Source of the DNA: Firmicutes bacterium UBA4845
GTDB lineage: Bacteria > Bacillota > Clostridia > Tissierellales > Sedimentibacteraceae
DNA length: 55,621 nucleotides
Assembly (NCBI GenBank): GCA_002399975.1
Contig: DHER01000132.1
Coordinates: 1 to 55,621, forward strand
Reading direction: 5' to 3'
The translations under genes and the position numbers were made by a program. Below, piece after piece: positions 42,817 through 51,593 of this stretch; position 1 is the first letter of the stretch; every line of letters begins with the position of its first letter. Below the pieces are notes generated by a model, which made no database searches, was not told where the DNA came from, and worked only from the letters and a program-made list of their open reading frames with translations.

Positions 42817-43591
42817 ACTTGATTCAGTTGTAAAATTATTAGAACGAGAGTTGAAAATAAAGCCTCAGGAATCATGGGACAACAGCGGTCTGCAGGTTGG
42901 CAGCCTGAATAATGATATAAAAAACATTATGTTAACGTTGGATCTTAGCTATGAAAGTGCTGAATATGCTGCCAACAATAATATAGATTTGATTATTACC
43001 CATCATCCTTTGCTGTTTCACCCTATAAAATCAATTGACTATGGTACATATGAAGGTAAGATTATACGTAAGCTTATAACACACGATATTAATCTTTACA
43101 GCATGCATACAAGTTTTGATATGGCAGAGCTGGGTGTGGGCAGTAAATTAGCGGAAAAATTAGGGATAGAAAAGTACGATGTGCTTCATGATGTCAACGA
43201 AGACAACAGCGGATACGGCGGAATAGGATATATTAAGCAGAAAAATATAATTGAATATGCAAAGAATGTTAAAGATATGCTGAACACAGAGCATGTAAAA
43301 TTATATTGTGAAGACCAAGGCAGAATAATCAGCAGAGTTGCTTTTTGCGGAGGAAGCGGAAGCGAATTTATTGAAGATGCAATAAACAAAGGAGCCGACG
43401 TTTACATAACCGGAGATATAAAATATCATAATGCCCAGAAAGCTATTCAAAACAATTTATGCATTATTGATGCAGGACATTATTATACCGAATATCATTC
43501 ACTGGAAAATATTGAAGAAGTGTTAAAAAAAGTTAAGGAAATAAAAGTAACGCTGTTTGAACATAATAATGTAAAAGAGCTTGTTATATAG
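42812..43591 (+). CDS. Nif3-like dinuclear metal-centre protein
   Basis: Member of the widespread NIF3/YqfO (GTP cyclohydrolase I type 2-like) family, a hexameric dimetal protein of uncertain role. Metal-binding motifs: ITHHPLLFHPIKSI, YSMHTSFDMAELGVG, ITGDIKYHNAQ and IDAGHYYTEYHSLE. The only standard start, TTG 42851, gives a protein that begins at KIKPQESWDN. The frame is open further back and reads KLDSVVKLLERELKIKPQE, as homologues do. That places initiation at ATT 42812, which overlaps the trmK stop (ATTAA), with GGAG (42798-42801) ten bases upstream. It lacks the PII-like insert found in Bacillus YqfO. Confidence 0.9.
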   Translation: MKLDSVVKLLERELKIKPQESWDNSGLQVGSLNNDIKNIMLTLDLSYESAEYAANNNIDLIITHHPLLFHPIKSIDYGTYEGKIIRKLITHDINLYSMHTSFDMAELGVGSKLAEKLGIEKYDVLHDVNEDNSGYGGIGYIKQKNIIEYAKNVKDMLNTEHVKLYCEDQGRIISRVAFCGGSGSEFIEDAINKGADVYITGDIKYHNAQKAIQNNLCIIDAGHYYTEYHSLENIEEVLKKVKEIKVTLFEHNNVKELVI

Positions 43592-43601
43592 AAGGTGCAA
43601 A

Positions 43602-45533
43602 ATGAAAAACTTTGAATATATCAGAGTTGCCGTTGCTGTTCCTGCAATCAAAGTTGCAGATCCTATGTTTAACGCGCGGGAAATTGTATCAATGGCAAAG
43701 AAGGCTTTTAAAAGAAAAAAAGCAGGTGTAATATTATTTCCGGAACTTTGTATAACCGGATATACCTGCAGTGATTTATTTAATCAAAGAGTATTAATCA
43801 ACGGAGCAGAAAATGCACTTGAGGTAATTCTGAATGAAACAAAAAACTTAAATAGTTTAATTGCTGTAGGAATGCCTGTTAAGGCTGATAATCAGTTGTT
43901 TAATTGTGCAGTTATATTAAAGGGCGGGGAAATATTAGGCGTTGTTCCCAAGACTTTTGTTCCAAACTACAATGAATTTTATGAAAAGCGCTGGTTTGCT
44001 TCTTCATCTTCAAGGATAAGCGATAAGATTACGCTGTGCGGTCAGGAAGTGGCTTTTAATGAGAACCTGCTGTTTAAAGATTCTATTTCCTCCATGTGCA
44101 TAGGAATCGATGTATGTGAAGATCTATGGGTCAGCATTCCGCCAAGTTCATATCATGCATTGTACGGAGCAAATTTAATATTAAATCTTTCTGCCAGCAA
44201 TGAAACAATAGGAAAACCGGAGTACAGAAGAGAAATAGTCAAGGTCCAATCGGCAAAGTGCATTGCAGCATATGCTTATTCATCATCAGGGCAGACCGAA
44301 AGTACAACAGATGTGGTTTTTTCAGGTCATGCCTTAATTGCGGAAAACGGGTCCATTATTAGTGAAGACAGGTTTTCTGAAAAATCAAGCATTATCTATG
44401 GAGACGTGGATTTGGAAAAATTGATGAATGACAGGATAAAACTGAATACATTTATGGGCAGGCGTGAAAAATTAAACTACAGCTATATAAATTTCCGGCT
44501 TGGGTTTTCCGAAAATGATGACTTGGAGAAAGAAGTGGATCCAAGACCCTTTGTTCCTTCAGACTTAGAGGAAAGAAACAGAAGGTGCAGAGAAATCTTA
44601 AATATTCAATCTACAGGATTATATCAAAGATTAGTCAAGATTGGAGCTAAAAAAGCAATAATTGGAATTTCCGGAGGTCTTGACAGCACCTTGGCACTTT
44701 TGGCAACTGTTGAGGCTTTTAAGAAATTGAAAATGCCCATGAGTAATATAGTTGCTGTAACAATGCCGGGCTTTGGAACAACTTCAAGAACATACAACAA
44801 TGCCTTGATATTAATGAGTGAACTTGGGGTAACAACCAGAGAGATATCCATAAAGGATTCATGTGTTCAGCATTTTAAAGATATTGGACACAATATTGAC
44901 ATTCATGACGTTACATACGAAAACTCCCAGGCAAGGGAAAGGACACAAATACTGATGGATATTGCCAATAAGGAAAACGGGATAGTTGTGGGGACAGGAG
45001 ATTTATCCGAACTGGCACTGGGATGGTGTACCTATAACGGCGATCACATGTCAATGTATGGAGTAAACTCAAGTATCCCGAAAACATTAGTTAGGTACCT
45101 GGTCAGATGGTATGCGGAGGAAGAAACAGAAGGAGAGATTCAAAAAGCTTTGCTGGACGTATGCAGCACTCCTGTAAGCCCTGAGCTTTTACCTCCCGAC
45201 AATAAAGGTAATATTGCTCAATTTACCGAAAAGACGGTAGGTTCATATGACCTGAATGACTTTTTCCTTTACAACATGCTGAGGAACGGCTATGAACCGG
45301 CCAAGATATATTTTTTGGCTAAAAAAGCATTTAAGGGTGAATTTTCCGATGAAACAATATTAGAAATCCTTAAAAAATTCTATAAGAGGTTTTTCTCGCA
45401 ACAGTTTAAGCGATCATGCTTGCCTGACGGTGTAAAGGTAGGCTCTGTATCATTGTCTCCAAGGGGTGATTGGAAGATGCCCAGCGACGTATCCTGCAAA
45501 TTGTGGCTCGAGCAGTTAGAGAATATTGAATAA
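43602..45533 (+). CDS. nadE: Glutamine-dependent NAD+ synthetase
   Basis: Last step of NAD+ synthesis: amidates nicotinate adenine dinucleotide using glutamine and ATP. From ATG 43602 it has 643 residues in two parts. The N-terminal nitrilase-type glutaminase has Glu in LFPELCITGY, Lys in VPKTFVPNYNEFYEKRWF and Cys in IGIDVCEDLW. The C-terminal synthetase has the P-loop-like ISGGLDSTLAL. GAAGGTG lies just upstream of 43602, so the seven-codon extension is rejected. It follows nif3 by ten bases and is closed by a terminator. Confidence 0.95.
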   Translation: MKNFEYIRVAVAVPAIKVADPMFNAREIVSMAKKAFKRKKAGVILFPELCITGYTCSDLFNQRVLINGAENALEVILNETKNLNSLIAVGMPVKADNQLFNCAVILKGGEILGVVPKTFVPNYNEFYEKRWFASSSSRISDKITLCGQEVAFNENLLFKDSISSMCIGIDVCEDLWVSIPPSSYHALYGANLILNLSASNETIGKPEYRREIVKVQSAKCIAAYAYSSSGQTESTTDVVFSGHALIAENGSIISEDRFSEKSSIIYGDVDLEKLMNDRIKLNTFMGRREKLNYSYINFRLGFSENDDLEKEVDPRPFVPSDLEERNRRCREILNIQSTGLYQRLVKIGAKKAIIGISGGLDSTLALLATVEAFKKLKMPMSNIVAVTMPGFGTTSRTYNNALILMSELGVTTREISIKDSCVQHFKDIGHNIDIHDVTYENSQARERTQILMDIANKENGIVVGTGDLSELALGWCTYNGDHMSMYGVNSSIPKTLVRYLVRWYAEEETEGEIQKALLDVCSTPVSPELLPPDNKGNIAQFTEKTVGSYDLNDFFLYNMLRNGYEPAKIYFLAKKAFKGEFSDETILEILKKFYKRFFSQQFKRSCLPDGVKVGSVSLSPRGDWKMPSDVSCKLWLEQLENIE

Positions 45534-45553
45534 AAATTAATTGAGATTTAAAG

Positions 45554-45593
45554 AAACAAGTCTTTATATAATTAAAGATTTGTTTTTTTTTTT
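45554..45593 (+). terminator. Intrinsic terminator after nadE
   Basis: AACAAGTCTTTA pairs with TAAAGATTTGTT (one G-T wobble) around a short AT loop. A long T-run follows. Confidence 0.85.
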
Positions 45594-45614
45594 AACTATA
45601 TCCCCCCCACAGGC

Positions 45615-45643
45615 TTGTGATAAAATTCACACTCGGCTATAAT
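45615..45643 (+). promoter_or_regulatory. Promoter of the FecCD-type importer with CRP-like operator
   Basis: TTGTGA (45615-45620) and TATAAT (45638-45643) are 17 bases apart. Overlapping the -35 is a perfect CRP/FNR-type site, TGTGA-TAAAAT-TCACA (45616-45631). Its position between -35 and -10 suggests repression by a CRP/FNR-family protein rather than activation. Confidence 0.65.
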
Positions 45644-45678
45644 TGGAAATAAGGTTAATAAAGTTAATGGGGAGATTT

Positions 45679-46749
45679 ATGAAAAAGTTTTGGAGAATTA
45701 AAAGAGTATTTAATAAACAGGAGACAGGCATGACTGCAATTATTTTGACTTTGTCAATTGTGGCATTTTTTTCCGTAATATTTGCAATTGGTCTTGGGCC
45801 TGTCAAGGTTGTACCTGCCAATGTCATAAAGATAATTTTAAGCAAGGTGCCTTTCCTAGAAGAACATATATCTCATTCATGGACACAGCTTGATGAAAAT
45901 ATAGTTTGGAGCCTCAGGCTTCCACGTGTGCTGTTAGGTATGATTGTAGGTGCTTCGTTGGCCATGACAGGAACAGCTATGCAGGCGCTTGTCAGGAATA
46001 ACCTTGCTGATCCGTTTATATTGGGTGTGTCTTCAGGAGCGGCTGCAACTGCAACTTTAGGTATGATTTTCGGTGTTTTTTCTTTCCTTGGCAAATATGC
46101 TCTGTCGCTTAGCGCATTTATCGGAGCAGGGATTACAATTATGATAGTCTATACTCTTTCCAGAGTAAAGGGTAGAATCAATATTACTCAGCTTTTGTTA
46201 TCCGGCGTTGCTGTTTCAATGATTATGGATGCTGTTACAAAAATAATTACCTTAAGTGCTCCTAATGCCCTTGGATTACATAATGCGGAATTTTGGATGT
46301 CCGGCAGCCTTGCGGGAGCCAAGTGGGCATACTTAACACTTCCTTTAGTAACTATCATTATTTGTATGGCCATATTGTTAATTAATTACAGGGGATTGAA
46401 TGCGTTGGTTTTAGGAGATGAAACTGCCGGAACCTTGGGTTTCAACGTAAAAAAAATACAAAAAATGCTTGTTGTTGTGTCATCGCTTTTGGCAGGGACG
46501 ACTATTGCAGTTAGCGGAACCATCGGATTTGTAGGATTGATGGTACCTCATATAACACGTTTATTGGTCGGATCGAACCATAAAAGGGTTTTGCCCGTTT
46601 GTTCATTGATAGGAGGAATTTTGGTAGTGTGGGTTGATGTTGCTGCCAGGATGCTGATTGCTCCTGAGGAACTTCCTGTTGGAATTCTTACAGCACTTTT
46701 TGGCGGTCCGTTTTTTATATGGTTGATGAAGAAAAAAAACAAAGAATAA
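45679..46749 (+). CDS. FecCD/BtuC-family ABC permease
   Basis: Membrane subunit of an iron-siderophore, haem or cobalamin type importer. The 356 residues from ATG 45679 contain about ten membrane helices. Motifs are LPRVLLGMIVGASLAMTGTAMQ, NNLADPFILGVSSGAA and GTIGFVGLMVPHITRLLVG, all diagnostic of FecCD. GGGGAG precedes the start. The ATPase and binding-protein genes follow, giving a complete transporter. There is no riboswitch in the short leader, so a B12 role is not supported by regulation. Confidence 0.92.
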   Translation: MKKFWRIKRVFNKQETGMTAIILTLSIVAFFSVIFAIGLGPVKVVPANVIKIILSKVPFLEEHISHSWTQLDENIVWSLRLPRVLLGMIVGASLAMTGTAMQALVRNNLADPFILGVSSGAAATATLGMIFGVFSFLGKYALSLSAFIGAGITIMIVYTLSRVKGRINITQLLLSGVAVSMIMDAVTKIITLSAPNALGLHNAEFWMSGSLAGAKWAYLTLPLVTIIICMAILLINYRGLNALVLGDETAGTLGFNVKKIQKMLVVVSSLLAGTTIAVSGTIGFVGLMVPHITRLLVGSNHKRVLPVCSLIGGILVVWVDVAARMLIAPEELPVGILTALFGGPFFIWLMKKKNKE

Positions 46750-46764
46750 GAATGGAGGTATATT

Positions 46765-47544
46765 ATGAGTTTGGCGGTTGATCATTTAAGTTTTGCCTAT
46801 GATGATAAAAATATAATTGAAGATATTTGTCTCAATGTAAAAAATGGTGACTTTGTAGGAATTATCGGACCTAACGGAAGTGGAAAATCAACTGTTTTAA
46901 AGAATCTGTATCGTGCGTTGAAACCGGACAAAGGTAAAGCAACATTGGATGGAGAAGATTTATACAAAATGAGCTATAAAAAATCAGCTGTAAAATTAGG
47001 GGTAGTAGGCCAGGAAAATTTTGTACCTTTTGATTTTAAAGTAGAAGAAATTGTTGCAATGGGCAGAAGTCCTCATAAGAAATTTTTTGATGGGGATACA
47101 ATTGACGACACGAAAATTGTAAAAAAATCACTTGAGCTAATAGGTATGGAAGATATGGCAAAACGTAACTATTCACATTTATCAGGAGGAGAAAAGCAAA
47201 GGGTGCTTCTTGCCAGAGCGCTTGCCCAGCAGACAGACTTCCTGATATTGGACGAACCTACAAATCACCTTGATATATACTATCAGTTCCAGATTTTTGA
47301 TCTTGTTAAGAGGCTGAATGTTACAGTGCTGTCGGCTATACATGATCTTAATATTGCCGCCATGTACTGCAATAAACTTTATGTGTTAAAAGACGGACGT
47401 ATATATAAAACCGGAACCCCTGAGGAAATATTAACACCGCAGTTAATTTATGAGGTATACGGCATTAATGCTGATGTCAGAGTACATCCTAAAACAGAAA
47501 AACTATCAATTACATTTTTACCTAAGAGTTTGTGCAGAGCATAA
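46765..47544 (+). CDS. FecE/BtuD-family ABC transporter ATPase
   Basis: Cytoplasmic ATPase for the FecCD-type permease. Walker A IGPNGSGKST, Q-loop VGQENFVPFDFKVEEIVAMGRSPH, signature LSGGEKQRVLLARAL, Walker B LILDEPTNHLD and the H-loop in SAIHDLN are intact. The 259 residues are normal. GGAGG lies before ATG 46765, 15 bases after the permease gene. Confidence 0.94.
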   Translation: MSLAVDHLSFAYDDKNIIEDICLNVKNGDFVGIIGPNGSGKSTVLKNLYRALKPDKGKATLDGEDLYKMSYKKSAVKLGVVGQENFVPFDFKVEEIVAMGRSPHKKFFDGDTIDDTKIVKKSLELIGMEDMAKRNYSHLSGGEKQRVLLARALAQQTDFLILDEPTNHLDIYYQFQIFDLVKRLNVTVLSAIHDLNIAAMYCNKLYVLKDGRIYKTGTPEEILTPQLIYEVYGINADVRVHPKTEKLSITFLPKSLCRA

Positions 47545-47573
47545 ATTCTCAAATAGAAAAACAGGAGGAAATG

Positions 47574-48557
47574 ATGAAAAAAAGAGGTATTAAAAAATCA
47601 TTAGCTTTAATTTTTACTGCAGCAATGTTGCTGACTGCATGCAGCGGCGGAGGCGGCGGCAGCGAAATTCCTGATGGTGACAGTAGTTCTGAAGGAGATT
47701 ATAAACCACTTACATTAGATAATTACGGAAGAGAGGCTGTGGTTGAAACCATGCCCCAGAATGTTCTTACTTTAGGGCCGAACTGCAGTGAGCTTTTTGT
47801 GGCATTAGGGCTGAGCGATCGCATAGTCGGGAATACTTTGGATAATCACAGCAGAGGTCCGCTTCCCGAATATGCAGAATTCTACGATAAAATACCGGAA
47901 TTAAATTACGGTTCTGCAACCAGGGAATCCGTAATCAGCAGCGGCGCTGATTTTATTTATGGCATAGATTGGGAATTTGGAGAAGAAGGATTGGATTTGG
48001 AAGAATTAAATGAAATGGGTATTACCACGTATATGAACAGTGCTACAACACTGGATCAAATTTATGGAGAAATTACTGACTTAGGCAAAATATTCAAAAT
48101 TGAAGATAAAGCACAGGCTTTTATTGGAGAACAAAAAGAGAGAATCTCTGCCGTGGAAGAAAAATTAAAAGATCAGGAACCTGTTAGCGTGCTTGTATAT
48201 GACAGCGGAGGGGAAGGAGTGTTTACCTGCGGTGGGACAAATTTTGAAACCATGCTCGTAGAAAAAGCAGGAGGAAGGAATGTTTTTGACGACATTACAG
48301 ATAAACAGTGGGTTACGGTGAGCTATGAAGAAGTATTAAAACGAAATCCTGATATTATAATAATACATGATTATGATTCGCCTTCTTTAGAAGAAAAAAT
48401 TAATGCTATTAAAAACGATCCTGTGCTTTCACAGCTTGACTGTGTGAAAAACGAGAAATTTGGCGCAATTGCATTGGAAAGTGTATTGCCAGGTGATAGA
48501 ATGGCTTATACGGTAGAAACATTGTCTAAAACATTTCATCCGGAGCTTTTTAAATAG
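47574..48557 (+). CDS. FecB/BtuF-type substrate-binding lipoprotein
   Basis: Extracellular binding protein for the adjacent importer (periplasmic-binding type III fold). The signal peptide ends in the lipobox LTAC, followed by a glycine-rich linker. The mature domain begins TLDNYGREAVVETMPQNVLTLGPNCSELFVALGLSDRIVGNT and has the paired-lobe helix DLGKIFKIEDKAQAFI. ATG 47574 lies five bases after AGGAGG; ATG 47571 is too close to it. The ligand (Fe-siderophore, haem, cobalamin or another chelate) is not determinable. Confidence 0.92.
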   Translation: MKKRGIKKSLALIFTAAMLLTACSGGGGGSEIPDGDSSSEGDYKPLTLDNYGREAVVETMPQNVLTLGPNCSELFVALGLSDRIVGNTLDNHSRGPLPEYAEFYDKIPELNYGSATRESVISSGADFIYGIDWEFGEEGLDLEELNEMGITTYMNSATTLDQIYGEITDLGKIFKIEDKAQAFIGEQKERISAVEEKLKDQEPVSVLVYDSGGEGVFTCGGTNFETMLVEKAGGRNVFDDITDKQWVTVSYEEVLKRNPDIIIIHDYDSPSLEEKINAIKNDPVLSQLDCVKNEKFGAIALESVLPGDRMAYTVETLSKTFHPELFK

Positions 48558-48588
48558 CAAGTTATGGCATGTACCGAAAAAATTTCAT

Positions 48589-48617
48589 TTGACTTTATTG
48601 TAGGCTTAATGTACTAT
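48589..48617 (+). promoter_or_regulatory. Sigma-A promoter of rnpB
   Basis: TTGACT (48589-48594) and TACTAT (48612-48617) are 17 bases apart. The predicted start (about 48624) coincides with the first base of the P1 stem of the RNase P RNA. Confidence 0.75.
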
Positions 48618-48623
48618 ATGATA

Positions 48624-48956
48624 GTGAGTAAATTGTACAGTCGCATGTGAAAGCATGAGGAAAGTCCGAGCTCCGCAGAGCAGGGTGCCGGGTAATACCC
48701 GGTGAGGGTGACCTTAAGGATAGTGCAACAGAAATAGACCGCCGCTTATGCGGTAAGGATGGAAAGGCGAGGTAAGAGCTCACCAGCGGTTAGGCGACTA
48801 GCCGGCTATGTAAACCCCACCTGGAGCAAGGCCAAAAACGGACCGTAGAGTGGCTGCTCGTCACAGTCCAAATGGTAGGCCGCCTGAGTCTGTCGGCAAC
48901 GACAGGCGTAGACAGATGACTGTTTAATACAAAACTCGGCTTATGTATTTACTCTT
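48624..48956 (+). ncRNA. rnpB: RNase P RNA
   Basis: Catalytic RNA that matures the 5' end of tRNAs. Conserved elements appear in order: ACAGTCGC, GAGGAAAGTCCGAGCTCC (P4 5' strand region), ACAGAAATAGACCGCC, AGAGCTCACCAGC, AACCCCACCTGGAGCAAGG, and the closing ACAAAACTCGGCTTA. The ends are set by P1: GAGTAAAT (48626-48633) pairs with ATTTACTC (48947-48954). It is notably more GC-rich than its surroundings. It lies on its own promoter between the importer and ribU. Confidence 0.95.
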
Positions 48957-49020
48957 CTATTGAAATTGAAATGAAAAATTAATATATTAAGTTTGCTTGC
49001 CAACACTTTGCATACATAAT

Positions 49021-49060
49021 AAAAAAATTACCGTTTTTAGTTTTTAATGGTAATTTTTTT
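49021..49060. terminator. Bidirectional terminator downstream of rnpB
   Basis: AAAAAAATTACC (49021-49032) pairs with GGTAATTTTTTT (49049-49060). The A-run and T-run make it usable on both strands: rnpB from the left, ribU from the right. Confidence 0.75.
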
Positions 49061-49124
49061 ATTAAATATTTATTTTTCGTTGATAAATAAGTACTATAAG
49101 GTATGAAACTTATAATTTTAATTT

Positions 49125-49736
49125 TCACCTGTGCAGTACAGGTGATATTTTTTTGTATATGAGTAATGTAATCGATGAAACTGCTAATCCTTTTAGCAGG
49201 TTAAACGGAACCACCGCATACATTACAAAAGTTTTTAAGTTTATAATGGAAGGGTTTATGGCATTCCCCATATCTATGAATGCCTGAATAGGCCATCCGT
49301 ATATTTTTGAATATACCGGAAGCAATAAATAGTAGTTTATAATGGAACCCACTATAGTTAAACCAAGCGTTCCGGCTACTAAGCCCATTATTGCCGTAAA
49401 AAAGGTCTTTTTATGTTTGTAGATAAATCCTGCAGGAATTACAAAAGAGCATCCTACAATGAAATTTGCTAATTCACCTATTCCACCTGTGTCTGTGCCG
49501 TTTATTACGAAATTAATCAATATTTTTACAAATTCAATTGAAACTCCCGCAGCAGGACCCAAAGCAAATGTTCCGAGAAGAACCGGTACCTCACTGAAGT
49601 CCAGTTCATAAAAACCCGGAGCGAACCACAAGGGAAATTCAAGCAGCATTAATACAGCCGCCACTGCAGATAAGACTCCAACCTTTGCTATTATTTTTGT
49701 GTTATTTCTTTGTTTTACTGATAATTCACTTTTCAT
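49125..49736 (-). CDS. ribU: Riboflavin ECF transporter substrate-binding subunit
   Basis: Membrane S component that binds riboflavin and works with a shared EcfA/EcfA'/EcfT energising module (not in this window). The 203 residues contain about five or six membrane helices. Motifs are MLLEFPLWFAPGFYELDFSEVPVLLGTFALGP near the N-terminus and a later GTLGLTIVGSIINYYLLLPVY, as in RibU/YpaA. ATG at 49736 is nine bases after GGAGG on the minus strand. A longer ORF runs upstream into the riboswitch and is rejected. The FMN riboswitch upstream confirms the flavin assignment. Confidence 0.95.
   Translation of the reverse strand: MKSELSVKQRNNTKIIAKVGVLSAVAAVLMLLEFPLWFAPGFYELDFSEVPVLLGTFALGPAAGVSIEFVKILINFVINGTDTGGIGELANFIVGCSFVIPAGFIYKHKKTFFTAIMGLVAGTLGLTIVGSIINYYLLLPVYSKIYGWPIQAFIDMGNAINPSIINLKTFVMYAVVPFNLLKGLAVSSITLLIYKKISPVLHR
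49126..49154 (+). terminator. Plus-strand terminator inside the ribU 3' end
   Basis: CACCTGT pairs with ACAGGTG around GCAGT and is followed on the plus strand by ATATTTTTTTT. The stem is encoded by the last codons of ribU, so the same DNA serves as coding sequence on one strand and terminator on the other. Confidence 0.6.
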
Positions 49737-49792
49737 ATTTTCTTTCCTCCATGTGCCATGCACTAAATAAAGATTCAGAGGCTGTAAGCAAA

Positions 49793-49820
49793 ATAAAAAA
49801 ACCTCCGGAATCTTCAGAGG
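49793..49820 (-). terminator. Terminator of the FMN riboswitch
   Basis: On the minus strand, CCTCTG pairs with CGGAGG (one wobble) and is followed by TTTTTTT. It lies between the aptamer and the ribU ribosome-binding site, as expected for attenuation when FMN is plentiful. Confidence 0.7.
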
Positions 49821-49860
49821 CCTAATAATCGTAGAAAAATTTTTGCTCACATTTGCAAGT

Positions 49861-49971
49861 ATCTCTTCTACCATCCAGACTTTACTGTCGGTATTGGAAT
49901 TTCACCAATTCAACCTTTCGGTTCGCGGACTTTACCGCCGGTCGGGAATTTCACCCTGCCCTGAAGATATA
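49861..49971 (-). ncRNA. FMN riboswitch (RFN element)
   Basis: On the minus strand, the conserved core reads AGGGCAGGGTGAAATTCCCG, then ACCGGCGGTAAAGTCCGCGA, later GGTGAAATTCC, ending near CAGTAAAGTCTGGATGGTAGA. All helices of the RFN consensus are in order, and P1 pairs the TATCTTC side with GAAGAGATA. It represses ribU when FMN binds. Confidence 0.95.
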
Positions 49972-49980
49972 TACAATATC

Positions 49981-50008
49981 ATTATACCATGAATTCTGTA
50001 TTTGTAAA
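49981..50008 (-). promoter_or_regulatory. Promoter of the FMN riboswitch-ribU transcript
   Basis: On the minus strand, TTTACA (50003-50008) and TATAAT (49981-49986) are 16 bases apart. The predicted start lies just before the aptamer. Confidence 0.6.
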
Positions 50009-50160
50009 TACTTTTTTGAAAGCTGGTTTTTAACGAGAATAAATTTTCAGTCTGATTATTTATAATGAATAAACGCTTGGAAAAAATAATCATATTTTTA
50101 TATATACATAATATTATAGATTAAGGGGACAAGGTAGTGATTTATTTGGCGGAGGAATCA

Positions 50161-51090
50161 ATGAACAATATTATAATGCTTTTAAGCAGCAATTTGAGGG
50201 AGATTGTGTCCAAGCAGTCCTTTTTATTGGGAAATGATACAACAGAAATAAGGCTTAGGATTAACAGCCCTATATTGATTAAAAAATTAAAATTTGATTT
50301 TTTTCTTGGAGATTATAAAATCAGCAAAAAGGATATTGACGACACAGTCGCAAACTTGACTAAAAATTCAATTCATGCTTTTGAAAAAGAAATCAGAAGC
50401 GGATATATAACGATAGAAGGTGGGCACAGAGTTGGCCTAGGAGGGGACTGTATATATGAAGGAGAAAATCTTAAAGGCTTTAAAAACATTACTTCCTTAA
50501 ATATTAGAATTGCCAGGGAATATCCCGAGTGTTCAGAAAATTATGTTAAATATTTTATAAGTCCTGGCAAGAACATTTACAGTACGTTGTTAATCGGTCC
50601 TCCGCTTTCCGGTAAAACAACATTTATCAGAGATTTGTGTGCAAAATTAAGTGATGGCCTATCGGATCCTTATTTTGAGGGATGTGATATCACTCTTATA
50701 GATGAAAGGGGAGAAATTTCCGCTGTATACAATGGTATACCTCAAATGTACGTTGGGCGGCGTACGGATGTGCTGTCATACTGCATGAAAAAAGAAGGAT
50801 TTTATATGAGTATAAGAGCTCTTTCACCGAAGGTAATCATTTCTGACGAGCTTGGTTCCAAGGATGATTTTGAAATAGTGCAGTATGCTCTGAAAAGCGG
50901 AGTCAAAATAATTGCCACGGCTCATGGATTTGGCCTGGAAGATGTTAAAAAAAATATATATATGAAAACAATTATAGAAAACAATTTTTTTGACAGAGCA
51001 ATAATTTTAAAAAGCAGTAAAAATCCCGGCATTGTAAAAGAGGTTTATGATTTTGAAAGAAATAAGGTGATATTTAATGATTTGGTTTAA
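50161..51090 (+). CDS. spoIIIAA: Stage III sporulation protein AA
   Basis: Cytoplasmic ATPase of the SpoIIIA channel between mother cell and forespore, related to secretion ATPases. The 309 residues carry GYITIEGGHRVGLGG, P-loop GPPLSGKTTFIRD and Walker B ITLIDERGEI. ATG 50161 has GGAGG five bases upstream, so the eight-codon extension is rejected. It begins the eight-gene spoIIIAA-AH operon. A sigma-E promoter is expected upstream, but I could not find a -35/-10 pair with correct spacing in 50010-50150. Confidence 0.94.
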   Translation: MNNIIMLLSSNLREIVSKQSFLLGNDTTEIRLRINSPILIKKLKFDFFLGDYKISKKDIDDTVANLTKNSIHAFEKEIRSGYITIEGGHRVGLGGDCIYEGENLKGFKNITSLNIRIAREYPECSENYVKYFISPGKNIYSTLLIGPPLSGKTTFIRDLCAKLSDGLSDPYFEGCDITLIDERGEISAVYNGIPQMYVGRRTDVLSYCMKKEGFYMSIRALSPKVIISDELGSKDDFEIVQYALKSGVKIIATAHGFGLEDVKKNIYMKTIIENNFFDRAIILKSSKNPGIVKEVYDFERNKVIFNDLV

Positions 51091-51583
51091 GTCATCGTTA
51101 TTTGTTCTTACTATTGTCACAGTTAAGTTTATTTTTAAATTTATAAATGACTGGGGAGACAAGTGTGTGAGCAATATGAAAGAACTGATAGATTTTACCG
51201 ATTATTTAAGAATATATTCCTGCTCCATGAAAATGTCCTTTGAAGAAATATATTTAAAATACGGATATAAAAATGATGAAATTAAAATGCTTAGCGTCAG
51301 GCTGAATGAAGAATTAGATGAAAATAAAAAAAATAAATACGAGTTTGAATGTTTCATGAAGGAGCTGTTAAATACACCTGATGAGTTTAACAAATATTTT
51401 TCAGATATAGTCGACTATTACGGCAGCACTTATTCAGATGTATTAGATAAAAAACTTCTTTTTACCATCAATGAAATGGAAAATTCTATGAAGCAGTATG
51501 AAGCGGTTCACAGGGAAAAAAAGAACCTGAACAATAGAATTTCCATATTAGTAGGATGTCTAGTCGCTGTTATTTTAATTTAA
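51077..51583 (+). CDS. spoIIIAB: Stage III sporulation protein AB
   Basis: Mother-cell membrane protein related to type II secretion GspF. The 168 residues have an N-terminal membrane segment, the conserved MKELIDFTDYLRIYSCSMKM region, a charged helical middle and a C-terminal membrane helix (ILVGCLVAVILI). It overlaps spoIIIAA by 14 bases. Confidence 0.88.
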   Translation: MIWFKSSLFVLTIVTVKFIFKFINDWGDKCVSNMKELIDFTDYLRIYSCSMKMSFEEIYLKYGYKNDEIKMLSVRLNEELDENKKNKYEFECFMKELLNTPDEFNKYFSDIVDYYGSTYSDVLDKKLLFTINEMENSMKQYEAVHREKKNLNNRISILVGCLVAVILI

Positions 51584-51593
51584 GGGGGTAACG

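Noticed and set aside
49737..49874. An N-terminal extension of RibU
   Set aside because: The frame runs through the FMN riboswitch terminator; the good ribosome-binding site points to 49736.
50041..50150. A sigma-E promoter for spoIIIA, using TCATATT and CATAATAT
   Set aside because: The elements are about ten bases apart instead of 13-14, so the match is not credible.
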